A DNA stretch of 64,000 nucleotides from Ophiocordyceps camponoti-saundersi (nom. inval.) (GCA_003339415.1 PDHQ01000020.1:38141-102140); one strand, 5' to 3'. Counted from the stretch's first letter, positions 36,388-47,044 are shown. Numbers and translations are program-made. Notes: generated from the sequence alone by a model not told the origin.

Positions 36388-37052
36388 ATGACGGCGCCTT
36401 TCTATCGACAGTTTAGAAAACTGCTTTTTTCTGTTGTCTCCTGGCGGTCACTCTGCTCTCAGCTCAGACGGTTTTGCGAGTTTCTGGGGAATCATGCACC
36501 CAATATATGGATATTCGGTTTGTGCTCTTCCCATTTCTTTTCATTCAACCAGAATGCTAATTTTCCCTCCTTCATCGACCCCTTTTCAGAATCCCGCCAT
36601 CAGATACTAGAGTACAAGACTTCAAATATCATTCATTCACTACCTACTCCACGACGATTAAATCACCGCTATCATGAATTCACTATTATTCGTTCAGTTG
36701 TTAGCTCCGCCAATATACAGTCAAGGACCATGTCTACACGGCGCAAAGAGAGTGCTTTTTTGGCTTGTACCTCCTGATTCTCTTTGTCGCCCTGATTGTC
36801 GCCTTGTTACGCGTCTCGCGAGAGCTTAACAAAGAAAAAGATGAGACGAGGTTTGTGCTAATTCTCATTTCTTTTCATTTCACCGGAATGCTAATCTTAA
36901 TCAGAACATATTTCGACGAAAGCCTGGCTAAACTACGCCGACGTCGAGATCAGATATATCGTCGACAAATGGCATTGGAGCAAGAACAATTCGACGCTGA
37001 AACGACAGAGACGAAGCTAGGAGGAGCATGCTATACTGAACAGCGAGACTAG
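36388..37052 (+). CDS. Unresolved small gene or pseudogene with a membrane segment
   Basis: I do not recognise this locus. A frame from the ATG at 36388 runs to 36777. An overlapping frame from about 36740 encodes a strong hydrophobic segment (LYLLILFVALIVALL) and a charged tail ending CYTEQRD at 37052. Removing 36851-36904 as an intron (GTTTGT...GCTAAT...CAG) keeps the second frame open with the joint DETR-TYFDE. A second intron-like sequence (36518-36589) could be removed from the first frame. The two frames are not joined by an obvious splice, so this may be a single-pass membrane protein with an unseen intron, a frameshifted assembly, or a decayed gene. Exon limits are tentative. Confidence 0.3.
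36518..36589 (+). other. Intron-like sequence A
   Basis: It begins GTTTGTGCT, carries ATTTCTTTTCATT and AATGCTAAT (branch-like), and ends CAG. It is closely similar to 36851-36904 over about 48 bases. It is 72 bases with no stop in the surrounding frame, so it may be retained. Confidence 0.5.
36851..36904 (+). other. Intron-like sequence B
   Basis: 54 bases, GTTTGTGCT at the donor, GAATGCTAATC as branch site and CAG acceptor. Splicing it keeps the membrane-protein frame open. It is paralogous in sequence to 36518-36589, which is unusual for spliceosomal introns. Confidence 0.55.
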
Positions 37053-38331
37053 AAACCTCCCAGTTACTAAACAGAGCGAGTAATAAGAGAGTTTCTTGCT
37101 ACCCTGATCGTGTAAATTACTAATGAACCGTGCCAACCTCTCCGAAAATTTCCTCCACACGCGCTCCAATGGCGATGGCAAGCTTATTGAGATGCCGCAA
37201 GAGGTCGGAGACGGAGAGTGGGGGGAAAAGTAAAGGGGCAAAGACAAGAAAGAGTTCTTCCTCCCTCTCTATGCCTGCCTGACTACCTACTTACCTCGGT
37301 AGGTGGTAGGTAGTAGTAGTCACAAGTCAGACCAAGGGGGAAGGGAGAGGAGGGAGTTTGTTGAGGCTCATCCCAAGGTTCAAAACAGGGGCAAGGTGAA
37401 GAACAAGGGATGCTGATGGCTGATGCTACTGCTGGCTGATGACGATCATGATGGCGGTGACGGCAGTAAAGGTCAGTCGGATGCGAAACGAAGGCGTCTC
37501 GGCCGAATCATGCTGTTCCTTTCTTCATTTTCTCTTCTCCTTCCTTCCCCTTCTTTCCATCTATCCGCCTATTCCCCTCCCTCTCAAAACATGAACACTT
37601 CCCCTCTTCCCCTTCCCCTTCCCCCGTCGTCCTCCTCTCGTTTCAGAGTGAAAAAGAAAGAAAAAAAAGATGCATGAACATCTCTTGACCCGGGGGAGTA
37701 TGTAAGAGGACGAACGAGGCTGACTTGTCTTGGACCCCCCCTTTCTTCCCCTCTCCCCCCCAAAGATATTTCCTTGGAAGTTATTCCCAAACACAGCAAC
37801 GTGGAGAGAAAAGATGATGCATTCTTTTTTAAACGTTGTCTTTTTTTTTCTGGTGAGGGATTTTATTTTAGATGTTTTTTTTTTCTTTTTCTCTTTGTGG
37901 ATTCATTCGGCTTTGAATCGTGTCTGCCTTTTTTGGCCCTTCGGCATTGATTCGTGTTGTGGGAGGGGGAAGGAAATAAACCTGTCGAGGCTGACTTTGT
38001 TGATGGGGACTGCAAGAGATGCTGCTTGTATGTATGTATGTAGAGAGGGAATGGGAAGATGGGTATATAAAGATGGGAATCTCTTTGCTTTACATTCGAC
38101 TCATCAGCATCTTCTGCATCTCATTCGACTACCATCCAGACTCTCAGCTCCGAATCAATCATCATCGTGCCCTCTTTTATACTGCACAAGACTTACATAC
38201 CACAAATCCATCACCCGTTTACATCACACTCTTGATTTCATCATCTTCTTTGGAAAGAGAGAAAGGAGACTAGACTGTCGCTTCTCATCATCAACACACA
38301 CACACACAACTCAACCAGACAGAAAGCAACA
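37053..38331. other. Intergenic, promoter of the secreted-protein gene
   Basis: No gene supported. The region alternates T-rich and C-rich low-complexity tracts. From 38060 it looks like a compact strong promoter, with a TATA box, a pyrimidine-rich leader and CAACA repeats directly before the ATG at 38332. Confidence 0.55.
38064..38071 (+). promoter_or_regulatory. TATA box of the secreted-protein gene
   Basis: TATATAAA lies 268 bases upstream of the ATG and is followed by a long pyrimidine-rich leader without an obvious gene-like frame. It suggests regulated, possibly high expression. Confidence 0.55.
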
Positions 38332-39123
38332 ATGAAGGTCACCGAGATCCTCGCCTACGTCATCGCCTTCTCCGCTCCTCTCGCCGTCGCCGCCCCAGCT
38401 GGGCCCAAGGACGGAAAGGAGGTTGAAGCCGGTGCCGGTGCTACCGGTGCCGTTGCCGGCGCCGCCAACAGTACTACTGGCGCTGCCACTCCCGGTTCGG
38501 GCGCCGAAGCTGGTGCTGGTGTTCCTAGTGCCGGCTCCACCCTCGCCCCCGGAGAAGATGTCGGCGCCAATGACATCAGCGAGGCTTTCAAGGCTCTCGG
38601 TATGAAGATTACCATGGGTCCTGATGGGGAGAGCATCGTTATCAGGAAGCTTGATTCCGAATCTAGTGGCGCCGAGACTGGCGGCGGTGCGGAGGCCGGC
38701 GGTGCGGAAGCCGGTGGCGCGGAAGCCGGTGGCGCCGAGACAGGCGGTGCCGCAGCCGGTGGTGAAGAAGAAGAAGAAGCAGGAGAGGAAGGCGAGAGCT
38801 CCTCCGGTCCCGCCACCGCCACCGAAGCCGAAGCGCAAAGGCCGGCGGGCAAGCCAGGCTTCGGCCTAACCAACGGCCCCGGCAACGGCGGCTCCGTCCC
38901 GGGCTTGTTCGGCAACGAGGCCAAATCCGACCCTGCGGCCGCCGCCAAGGAGGAGACGGCCAAGGAGGGAGCGGCCGAGAAGCGAGAGGTGGACGAGAGC
39001 CAGGCGGTCAAGGGACCGTTTGGCGTCCCGAAAGCCGCTCCCGCTAAGGCGTCCGTCAACGAGGGCGATGCCGTCAAGGGACCTTTTGGCGGTGGTCGTT
39101 CCAAGGCTGGTCTCGCTGCTTGA
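38332..39123 (+). CDS. Secreted Gly/Ala/Glu-rich protein with Lys-Arg site and C-terminal repeat
   Basis: One exon, 263 residues; I do not recognise the family. Residues 1-20 form a signal peptide (MKVTEILAYVIAFSAPLAVA) with likely cleavage before APAG. The body is Ala/Gly-rich with an AEAGG five-residue repeat (about 117-143), then an acidic run of Glu. One compact segment (ISEAFKALGMKITMGPDGESIVIRKL, about 83-108) looks foldable. A dibasic Lys-Arg at 217-218 is followed by two copies of a 13-residue repeat, EVDESQAVKGPFG (219-231) and SVNEGDAVKGPFG (241-253). Kex2 in the Golgi cleaves after Lys-Arg, so a C-terminal peptide of about 45 residues could be released. It may be a wall or extracellular protein or a peptide precursor; no tailoring enzyme gene lies nearby. 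Confidence 0.8.
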   Translation: MKVTEILAYVIAFSAPLAVAAPAGPKDGKEVEAGAGATGAVAGAANSTTGAATPGSGAEAGAGVPSAGSTLAPGEDVGANDISEAFKALGMKITMGPDGESIVIRKLDSESSGAETGGGAEAGGAEAGGAEAGGAETGGAAAGGEEEEEAGEEGESSSGPATATEAEAQRPAGKPGFGLTNGPGNGGSVPGLFGNEAKSDPAAAAKEETAKEGAAEKREVDESQAVKGPFGVPKAAPAKASVNEGDAVKGPFGGGRSKAGLAA

Positions 39124-39735
39124 GCGGGAATGATTCACGTTCTGGTGGTAGAGGGGAACAAAGAATTGAGGGGGAAGAGGGTTTTTTTTTTTCGCTCTTT
39201 TTTTATGATGGTAGATTTGGTTTTTGATGGGATGATGAGGGTTAAACAGAGACCGGGATGAGGATTTTGTCATTCTTTTTTGAGAGGTTGGATGAGAGAG
39301 GGAGATGATGATGATGAATCATGGTGATGATGATGGTGATGACGATATATATAAACATACAGTTTGATGAGATTAAAAAGAGGTGAAGAGGGGAAAAGGT
39401 GAAGGTGATGACAGATATATATACATACAAACATGAAGAACATGTTGATGATGGGGGACATTATTATACCAGATGCTCGCTTGAACAGACTTGTGTGCCG
39501 TGATACTCGATCCTTTCCCGTCTTCCCCCCCTTTTGCCTGTTCCGCAAGATGTGCGCCGATGATAATGATGAGTATAATAATGAAGATGGATTTCCAAGC
39601 CCGTCGTCCGTCGTAAAGATGATGCCATTATTTTATGTCCCTCTTCCTCTCTGTCGATATACTCTCCTTCTTCGCATTACGTCGTATTCTTTTGTGGTCG
39701 TGACAGATAAAACGAATACTTGCTCGTCGATCAAA
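39124..39735. other. Intergenic between convergent genes
   Basis: Shared 3' region of the secreted-protein gene (plus) and the small membrane-protein gene (minus). It has T and GATGAT-rich simple sequence (39300-39350). Minus-strand frames here come from the GAT repeats. No gene supported. Confidence 0.6.
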
Positions 39736-39909
39736 TTAATCGTCGTCGACTATATCCTGCGTCGACTCGCTACTCGAACTCTCGACCGAGTCGACGCTGA
39801 GATCTTTCCGCGCCGTAGTCACCATCTTGGCTATGCCGAAGGCCACGAGGGCGAGGATGACGAAGATGACGATGATGATGATGGCTACCACGTGATTGCG
39901 CTGTACCAT
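39736..39909 (-). CDS. 57-residue single-pass membrane peptide
   Basis: The minus-strand ATG at 39909 opens a 57-residue frame: a short N-terminus (MVQRNH), one strong transmembrane helix of about 21 residues (VVAIIIIVIFVILALVAFGIA), a basic patch (KMVTTARK) and an acidic Ser-rich tail ending DIVDDD. The basic patch after the helix suggests, by the positive-inside rule, an N-out, C-in topology. Upstream on the minus strand is a long C/T-rich leader with AATATAAA-like sequence, as for expressed fungal genes. The frame extends much further upstream without a stop, but that part is translated simple sequence. I know no family for it. It is shorter than most annotation cut-offs and could be missed. 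Confidence 0.55.
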   Translation of the reverse strand: MVQRNHVVAIIIIVIFVILALVAFGIAKMVTTARKDLSVDSVESSSSESTQDIVDDD

Positions 39910-40726
39910 GATTTTTTTTTTGTCTGTGTGTGAGTGAGAGAGAGAGAGAGAGAGAGTGAGAGAAAGAGAGAGAGAGGGAGAGAGAGGGAATTGACTTGAT
40001 TTGAAGTGTGTGTTTATATTCGTATAGGGGAGATGGATAAAAGAGAGAGAGGGAGGAGAAGAAGAAGGGGAAGAAGAAGAAGAAGAAGAAGTCGACAAAA
40101 CATCGAACGGACTCGTCAGCTCATCACCAATTATATACGACTCAAGATGGGGGATAAGATAAGATAACATCGTTGTCCCGCCACCCGCCTTCTTCTTTCT
40201 TTTCCCTGTCCGTTTTTTTCCTTTTTCCTTGCTTGCTACACGGAAGAGAACAATAAGAGGGGTGGTTGAGAGGGCATACATACATAGAGTGAGGGGGGGG
40301 AAAGGGAAATGCGCGAGGCTGGGCCTCGGCCGTTGATGAAAGGGGGGGGGGGGTTGGGTTGGGCGCGACCACGACGGCAACGCAGCGAATGAGAGGAGAT
40401 ATGTATGTATCCGTAAGTTACGGATATACGGATATATACTACATATCAGCGAAAGGCAGCAAGATCGCGAGAGATATATCCGTACTATCCAAATCATATC
40501 CTTACAAAGATATACAAAGAAGGAGAAAGACGAAGAGGAAGACGAAAAGCAAGACGAAAAGCAAGACCAAGAGTAAAGCACGGATAGAGTGACATCAAGG
40601 ATCAAGACTCAATTAGGAGTACGGATACGGACGATAGTGAACCTGCACTCGACACCACCCCCCCCCCCCCCCTTATCCCCTCTTCGCCGCCCGAATATAC
40701 CGCTCGCCCGCCCACGGCACAAACCC
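39910..40726. other. Upstream region of the membrane-peptide gene
   Basis: On the plus strand it is GA-rich (39935-40090), then carries runs of G (40345-40354) and C (40659-40672) and a cluster of TACGGATA words (40410-40490, 40618-40635). It contains the promoter and leader of the 57-residue gene and the 3' UTR of HP1, which ends at 40727. No further gene. Confidence 0.55.
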
Positions 40727-41793
40727 CTATGTCGCAGCCGCCAGATTCTCGTCGCGGATAATCTTGACGTGCCTCTCGTAGAACTGAAGCATCTGCTCGG
40801 CCTCGCGTTAGCCTTCTTGTATGTATATCGGCGTCCGGCGATTCTCTCTCTCACCCTTTGCGGACACTTCTTGTATATCACGCTCGTGTCGTGCTTGGTC
40901 TTCTTCCCGTTCTTCCAGTTCAGATAGACCGCCAGCTTGCCGCTGCCTTCTTCCTCGCACGCGTCGATAGACTCGATGTCGTCCTCCCACGACCCTGCCG
41001 GCGGGCTCCACTTCTTGGCGCTCGCCGGCGGCGTCGAGTCGGCCGGGTGGAGGCCATTCTTGCGTGGTCGTTTTGTCGACGCTGGCGTTCCCGTCGCTCC
41101 ACGCCCGCGCTTCTTACCGCGCGAAGCCATTTGCGACTCTTCGAAGATGCTGTCGCGTCCGCCGATTTGCTTGTAGTACTCGACAAGAATATCCGACGCC
41201 GATTCCCTGCCGCCAATTAGCGACCACGCGTCCCAATCCCATCGCCTGGAACGGATGCGAACCTCAGGTTGTCTTCGGGCTCCCAAGTCATGTCCGATTT
41301 CTTCTCCCAACCTTCCCACTTGACTAGGAATTTCAGGGAACCCTAGAGCCGACGTTAACTTTTTGCGCTCCACCAACACGGCGGCTGATGACACCGACAT
41401 CTTCGTCAACCATGTGCTTCTTGATGGCCTCCACTATGAACCTGTTGCGTGTGAGCCCAAGACCCATGTATCGAGAGGCACGTCAGATACATACTCGCCC
41501 TCCTCGAGATCCTCGCCGTCTTCGTCTTCGTCCTCGTCCTCTTCATCATCGTCGGCAGTAGCTTGGACACCGGGCTTGACAGCTCCCTTGGTCGCGGGCT
41601 TCTTTTCGAAAGCGACGTCGACCTCTTCATCATCGTCTTCATCATCGACACCGTCGTCTTCGTTCTCGACGTCGTCTTCGATGGCAGAGACCGATTTGCG
41701 CCACGTAGCGGAAGCTTGGGGTTCGAGGTCATCCGACACCGCGTCGTCACTGAGAGCTGCAGCGCGTTTAGCGACACGACGTCTGCGCGCCAT
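40727..41793 (-). CDS. HP1: Heterochromatin protein 1 (chromodomain and chromoshadow domain)
   Basis: Five exons on the minus strand (41793-41495, 41441-41399, 41342-41263, 41206-40855, 40792-40727) join in frame to 279 residues. An acidic N-terminus precedes a chromodomain (about 100-141: EFIVEAIKKHMVDED, then SLKFLVKWEGWEKKSDMTWEPEDNL). The aromatic cage that reads methylated H3K9 is present as F101, W123 and W126. A basic hinge follows, then a chromoshadow domain (about 205-275) ending MLQFYERHVKIIRDENL. HP1 binds H3K9me3 and, in Neurospora, recruits the DNA methyltransferase DIM-2 to RIP-mutated DNA. The second intron has an unusual donor (GTCGGT), chosen because it restores HMVDED-GSLKF. 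Two RIP-mutated transposon blocks lie within 11 kb on either side, but linkage need not mean function. Confidence 0.93.
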
Positions 41794-43359
41794 GAAGAGC
41801 AATATGCGCCGATGATTTATATGAGAGGATGATTGGGGTGGAAGGGGGCGGAAGGGAGTGGGGGGGCGGGAGGAATATGAGCGCTTTCTCGTTGTTGCGT
41901 AGCTTCACGCGAAGCGAAATGGAGAGAGCGCAGGAAGGGGAGGGGGGGGGAAGGTGTGAGTGTGGTGGGCAAAAAAAAGGCGGTGAGTCACGGCGCAAAC
42001 CAACCTGGAGGCATCTCTTCTTATTCTTACGAGCGCTTCTTCGATACCAGCTGGCGAGTCGCTGAGAGTAAGCTGTGCAAACGGGCAGTCAAGAAGGCGG
42101 AAACGCTCGAATTTCTCTGGTGGCGCGATGATGTTTTTTTTTTCCCTCCCGCGCGCCGACGACAACGGAAGACGAGCGCGTCTGGTCCCGTGACCAGTGC
42201 TTACGTACATATGTCGCCAACACTTTATCGACACGGACATTTCAAGAGAGCGACGCGTTTCTATCTACGGATATGTGCATGGATACATACAAAGAGGCAT
42301 GGAGTTGAAGCTGGACCTGGATAAGGTGTTGATGACGAAACACTTTCGAGGCTGCTGCATCATTTCTCAAAGAAGGAAAACCCACAGTATAGACGGCGGC
42401 TGCGAGTGACAATGGGCCGGCAGATAGCCGTTAATGCGTGGATTCTCGGCATCAATCGTATTTTATATGTAAAGGTTGGCAGGTAGGTAGGTTCGCTGGC
42501 AGCTTGCAAAACCTGGTAGGTTTGTGAGGTACGTTGTACGAAATTGATATGTAGGTAGGTATGCATGTATCGTCCGCTTGACCTTCTGATCAGATCGATG
42601 GTCGGCAGTTCACTATAGTTCAAGTTCAAGTTCAGGCTGATATTCATATGGAAAGGGGGGGGGGAGAAGGAATCGGCAGAGTTTGTCTGGTCAAACAGCC
42701 TTCTGCTGGTCCCGCTTTTCAACGACAGACAGACAGACACGTCAGTCTGAAGCTGACGTGTAACATTAGATGATGGCCTTTGGTCGGATGGCCGGCGCAA
42801 TTGGATGGCTGTCGGGGGATGAGGGGGGGGGGGAGGGGGAGGACATTTTACATGCGAGCCTCAGTGTGCGAATACGGACACGAGCGCCCTTGTCTAAGAC
42901 CTTTTCTCCTGAGCAAGCCCAACGTGGACTGCCTTTTGATTAGCGCGCGCGGACAGACATGGCTACATACCACGACACCTTGTGCCTGCGATGTATGTAT
43001 GTACGTCCTACATGTGCATGTGTGCAGTGCGTGTATCCGCACCTACAATTGGCTCCGCACCACGTTATCGTCATACAACAGCAAAAGGTCAAGTCAAGCC
43101 AGTACCTTGCATTGAGGCTTCCCTCGGCAGATGCAGATGCACATTCCAGGCTGATGAGCTGACTCATCTCACACAGGGAGGAGGGTATGTAAAGTCCGAA
43201 TAGGGGACCGTTGGGAAGGGACCCTTGGAAGGCAAATGACGCCGTCCCGAGGCACGGGCCCGTCCGGTCAAAACACCGTTGCGAATCCATCGGTGCCGAT
43301 GACAAGAGCAAGGGGGTGGGTCAGAATCAACTGCTCACTCTCACAAAGTGCACGTCTTT

Positions 43360-43409
<50 letters not shown>

Positions 43410-45537
43410 GGGGAGATGAAAGCACACTCACATGCCTACCTACGGTCCTACCTAAGACTCCCCCGTAACGGAGTGCCTACTTGCAATACCTGCAGCGCCA
43501 ACATGTATGTAGGTATGTGTGTATATCAGGACCCCGTATTCGCAGATAGACTTTTTGGCTCTAGCCCCTGAGAAATCCCCCCGGCCCCTTGGGCTCTGCA
43601 TCTGCGTGTTCTTGGTTTTGTTTTTTTCTTGTTTCCCTTTGAGAGCGCTACATGTCTGCCTGAAATGCAACCCCTGCCGCCGACCACGAGACCTCGTCGA
43701 CGCCCTCCGTAGGAGAAGGGTCAAGAGGGGGTGGACGACTAACTACCTACCTAGGCAGTTTGTAGTCCTTATGTATCCGTACGTGTGTAGTGTATATATG
43801 AGGTAGTAGGTTGGTAGGTAGGTAGGTGATGGCAACGTCAGTGTGTAGTAGTAGGTGGTAGGAATTTGCATGCATGTTTGTCAGGACTTACATACAGGAA
43901 TCTACGAATACTGATGCATGTTGTATGTAAGTATAATGTATGTATGAGGGATCTGTCTTTGGCGGTGCTTTTGCTACTACGCCCAAATAATGAAGTCGAC
44001 GGAGTAAATCAAGCAACCGTAAAACCCAAAAAAGTAGCTTTCTCCTGTTCGGAGAATATCAAAACCTTCTTCTTCCTTCAGCCCCATGGGTTAGGAACTC
44101 TGTTGTGAGCATTTCGGCTGGTACAGAATGTTTCGTACTACGATACTACGATACCCCCCTTCATTCAGCCGCTTCCCTTTTCATGTTATGGAGAGAGAGA
44201 GAAAAACGAAAGAAAAATTCATCTCCTTCCCGCGTGCAGCCCCCCCGGGTTGCCGCTCCTGGACGACTTCTTATCTATCGTGTACTGTATGTATGTATGT
44301 ATGTATGCATGCACATGTCTTTCTATTCGTACATGGATTTGTACTCACAACTTGCTCATCTAAACGGCCCAGAGAAGGAGACGGAGTTAGAGTAAGAGTA
44401 AGAGAAAGAGAGAGAAGGAGAGAGAGAGAGAGGAAAAAGAAGAAGAGAACTATGAAGCAGCGTAGCATGTGTGTGTGTGCGTGTGTGTGTGTGCGTAGGT
44501 ATTTACACACATAACTGTCTGCTTTTCCAGTTCGATTAGCTTTACGGAGTAGTTATCCGTCCCTTGTCTCCAATAAGCTAGGATTGGACACCAGCCCTCC
44601 CAACAAAGAATTCACAGCCTCAATTCAATGTTCATTACTTTAATCATCTAGCGCACCAAACCCGGGGCCAACCCCCTATTCTGAGTCGCTGCCCGACGCA
44701 ATCCGTACTGTGTGTCTGGGTACCCAAGCACCGTCTTAACATGGAGAAAAACACCCTACAGCTACAGTGAATTTACAGTGCTTGATGTGTGGATCCCCCC
44801 TTTCCCTGAGGCTCTTACTGATCCCCCTGATCGATGCCAGGTGCTAAAAGGCAGGAGAGCGAGAGCGGTATGCATGCAGGTACGGACAGAGTGCTTCTGC
44901 CCCCTCCCCCCCCAGGAAAACTCGAGATGAGCACACCCAAAGAAGACGGGCCGGGGAGGGGGGGGGAGGGACGAGGAGGAGAGGAGGAGAAAAGGGTGTT
45001 ATTAGCGAGTAAGTAGACGCTACGGATACTCCGTACCTAGAGGCTAGGTACCTAGGTAGGCAGGAACAAAGCGAGAGGGCGGGGGCTCAGGCGGGTGGCT
45101 AATAGCATCTATAAATAACATAAAATATTTATACACAGCTATCCGTACATACATGCACGCTTGTGTCCGTACATTGCACCTACTACCTACCTGTACTAAT
45201 GCACGCACACAATATGGAGCTGTATCCATATGTACATGCTGTGTGTAGGTACACATGTAAGTGTGCCACGGAGAAAATAACAGCGAGAAAACATGGCGGG
45301 AAAAGAGGAAGCGGAACAAAGGGAAAAAGGAAAAGGGAAAATACCACCTCGAAGCTCGAGCACCCTTGCTCTCTCTCTCTATCCGTACTCCGTATCTCTC
45401 TCTCTCTCTCTCTCTTTTACACACACACATACGGACGTAGGTATATATGTACATACATACGGATACATACATACATACATACATACAGACATACACGCAC
45501 GCATATCAGGTACGCACACATTCCCTCTCTTCCTACC
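41794..45537. other. Long gene-poor region upstream of HP1
   Basis: 3.7 kb without a supportable gene. The first few hundred bases serve as HP1 promoter. The rest is simple-sequence rich: G runs (42653-42664), (CT)n at 43364-43407, GTATGTATGT tracts (44285, 45455-45490), (GA)n at 44395-44435, GT-rich 44470-44500, and many TACGGATA and CTACCTA words. Frames of 60-150 codons read through these repeats and have no domain. It ends at the copia element. Confidence 0.55.
43364..43407 (+). repeat. (CT)n microsatellite
   Basis: About 22 perfect CT dinucleotides in intergenic DNA. Length is likely to be variable between isolates. Confidence 0.9.
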
Positions 45538-45835
45538 TGTCAGATAAGGAGGAGGCGTGCAAATTGCATTGATTGATGTGCTTACCCTCCCAAAACGGAG
45601 GGAAATATCGTCATCTTTATATATATAACAAAGACTATCCGTATCTGCCTCTTATACCGTGATACCCTTATAAATAAGCCTTTATTCCTATATCCTATAT
45701 ATTGCCCCGGATATAGCCCTTTTTCCTAATAGGAATTCCGTTTCCTAGGTTACGGAGCCGTTACTATAATAACTATACGCCTTAAGGGATAATAAAAATA
45801 TACGCCTAACCTACTCTTATCTTAGCCCTCTAATA
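45538..45835 (-). repeat. Left LTR of the copia element
   Basis: 298 bases. The outer part keeps CpA/TpG (GCGTGCAAATTGCATTGATT near 45555), while the inner part is RIP-mutated (TTACTATAATAACTATACGC near 45760). Confidence 0.92.
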
Positions 45836-45984
45836 TACCCCCGTAGGCGCTACGTATACCGCCTTCCGTGCCGGGTAAGTAGTGCCTGCCTCCTAGAGGG
45901 TATAATTAAGGTTTCTCGCGATAATTAAGGAAGGAGTTAAGGGTTAACTAGCGGTAAGGTATATAGGTTAGTTTATTTAGCTTA

Positions 45985-46063
45985 GAAAGTATTAGATAAC
46001 GGTCGAGCGGTTATTTTTATAGCCGAGCCCTCGATAGGGCCGGGTTCGATTCCCGGTGCCTCC
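45985..46063 (+). tRNA. tRNA-like relic with intact T-arm inside the copia tail
   Basis: 46040-46056 is a perfect T-arm, CCGGG-TTCGATT-CCCGG, followed by TGCCTCC (46057-46063). GAAAGTA at 45985-45991 would pair with it as an acceptor stem if two RIP-type G-to-A changes (and a C-to-T that still gives a wobble pair) are allowed. Between them lie GGTCGAGCGGTT, which resembles a D-arm, and GCCC-TCGATA-GGGC, a small hairpin like a class II variable arm. The span is 79 bases. No clear anticodon loop can be assigned, so it is a pseudo-tRNA or tRNA-derived piece rather than a working gene. It lies on the strand opposite to copia transcription, between RNase H and the 3' LTR. Confidence 0.4.
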
Positions 46064-47044
46064 TTAGTATATACTTTCGGGAACTACTATATAGGGGAGG
46101 CCCTTAGTTAGGTAGCTTAGCTAGTAGCTATAATAAGGGGATTAAGGGCCCTTTTATTATAGTAAACTAGCTAAATTGCCTAGCTAAGGGTTTTCCCTAG
46201 TTTAGTCTTGTTAGTAGTGCCTTCGGGTATTACTAACCTTTTATCTTTTTTATATATTTTAATAAGTTTACCGTATTACCTTAATAATAAAAAGAGTAAC
46301 GGATAAGTCGAAAATATTAGAAAGGAAAAGTTCGTAAAGAAAACGAAGATATCGCGAACGTAGGTTTATAGTATTTTAAGGTAATCTCCCCGATTAGAAT
46401 AGATAATAAAGGAGATTATCTTAGGATAAGGGTATCGTTTAACTAATAAGAAAATAATTACGATAGCAATTAGGGAGTAATAAAATAAGTATATATAGCG
46501 ATTTTAAAAAAGATTAGTTTAGTAATAAAGAAATAATAGTAATCTAGAGTAACGCCTAGGTTATAATTAATAAAGTTAATCGCAGATATATAAGTCCGGA
46601 TCTAGTATATAAGATAGAGAGTAAATAGGTATAACTACTTATTTTAAATAGCCTTTTATAAGGTATTTTTTTCCCCTTAGGCTAAGTAAAGAGGGTTAAT
46701 TAGAGGTATTTTTTTCCCTCTTTTTAACCCTCTTATTAACGTGTGGTATAGTAAGGCTAATTTCCTTCTAAAAAGTGCGGAATTTCTCCCCTTAGAGCGG
46801 CTTAGTTAGTCTATCCGCTATTATGCCGGAAGTTTCTATCTAGCCGATCTTCGTATAGCCTAACTAAACTTTTTAACGTAACTAGTAAGAGTATATATTA
46901 ATATAAAGGAGCTTTATCTTTAGCTTTAAATTCTCCTCCGTAATTAGCCTAATCGTTTAAAGGTTATTATAGTAAACCGTAATATCCTATATAGGCTTAA
47001 ATTCCACTTCCTTATAAAGCTTCTCGAAGGCTCTAACTTCCTTA

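Noticed and set aside
36339..36416. 25-codon frame as first exon of the 36.4-kb locus
   Set aside because: Joining it onward needs an intron with a very poor donor (GTTTAG); not supported enough to annotate.
39736..40605. 289-codon minus-strand frame
   Set aside because: Only the last 57 codons (from the ATG at 39909) look like protein; the rest is translated simple sequence of the leader.
31287..41793. Biosynthetic cluster around the Kex2-type secreted protein
   Set aside because: No UstY-like oxidase, transporter, methyltransferase or other tailoring gene is present among the neighbours.
42360..45576. Frames of 80-150 codons upstream of the copia element
   Set aside because: They read through dinucleotide and tetranucleotide repeats and have no domain.
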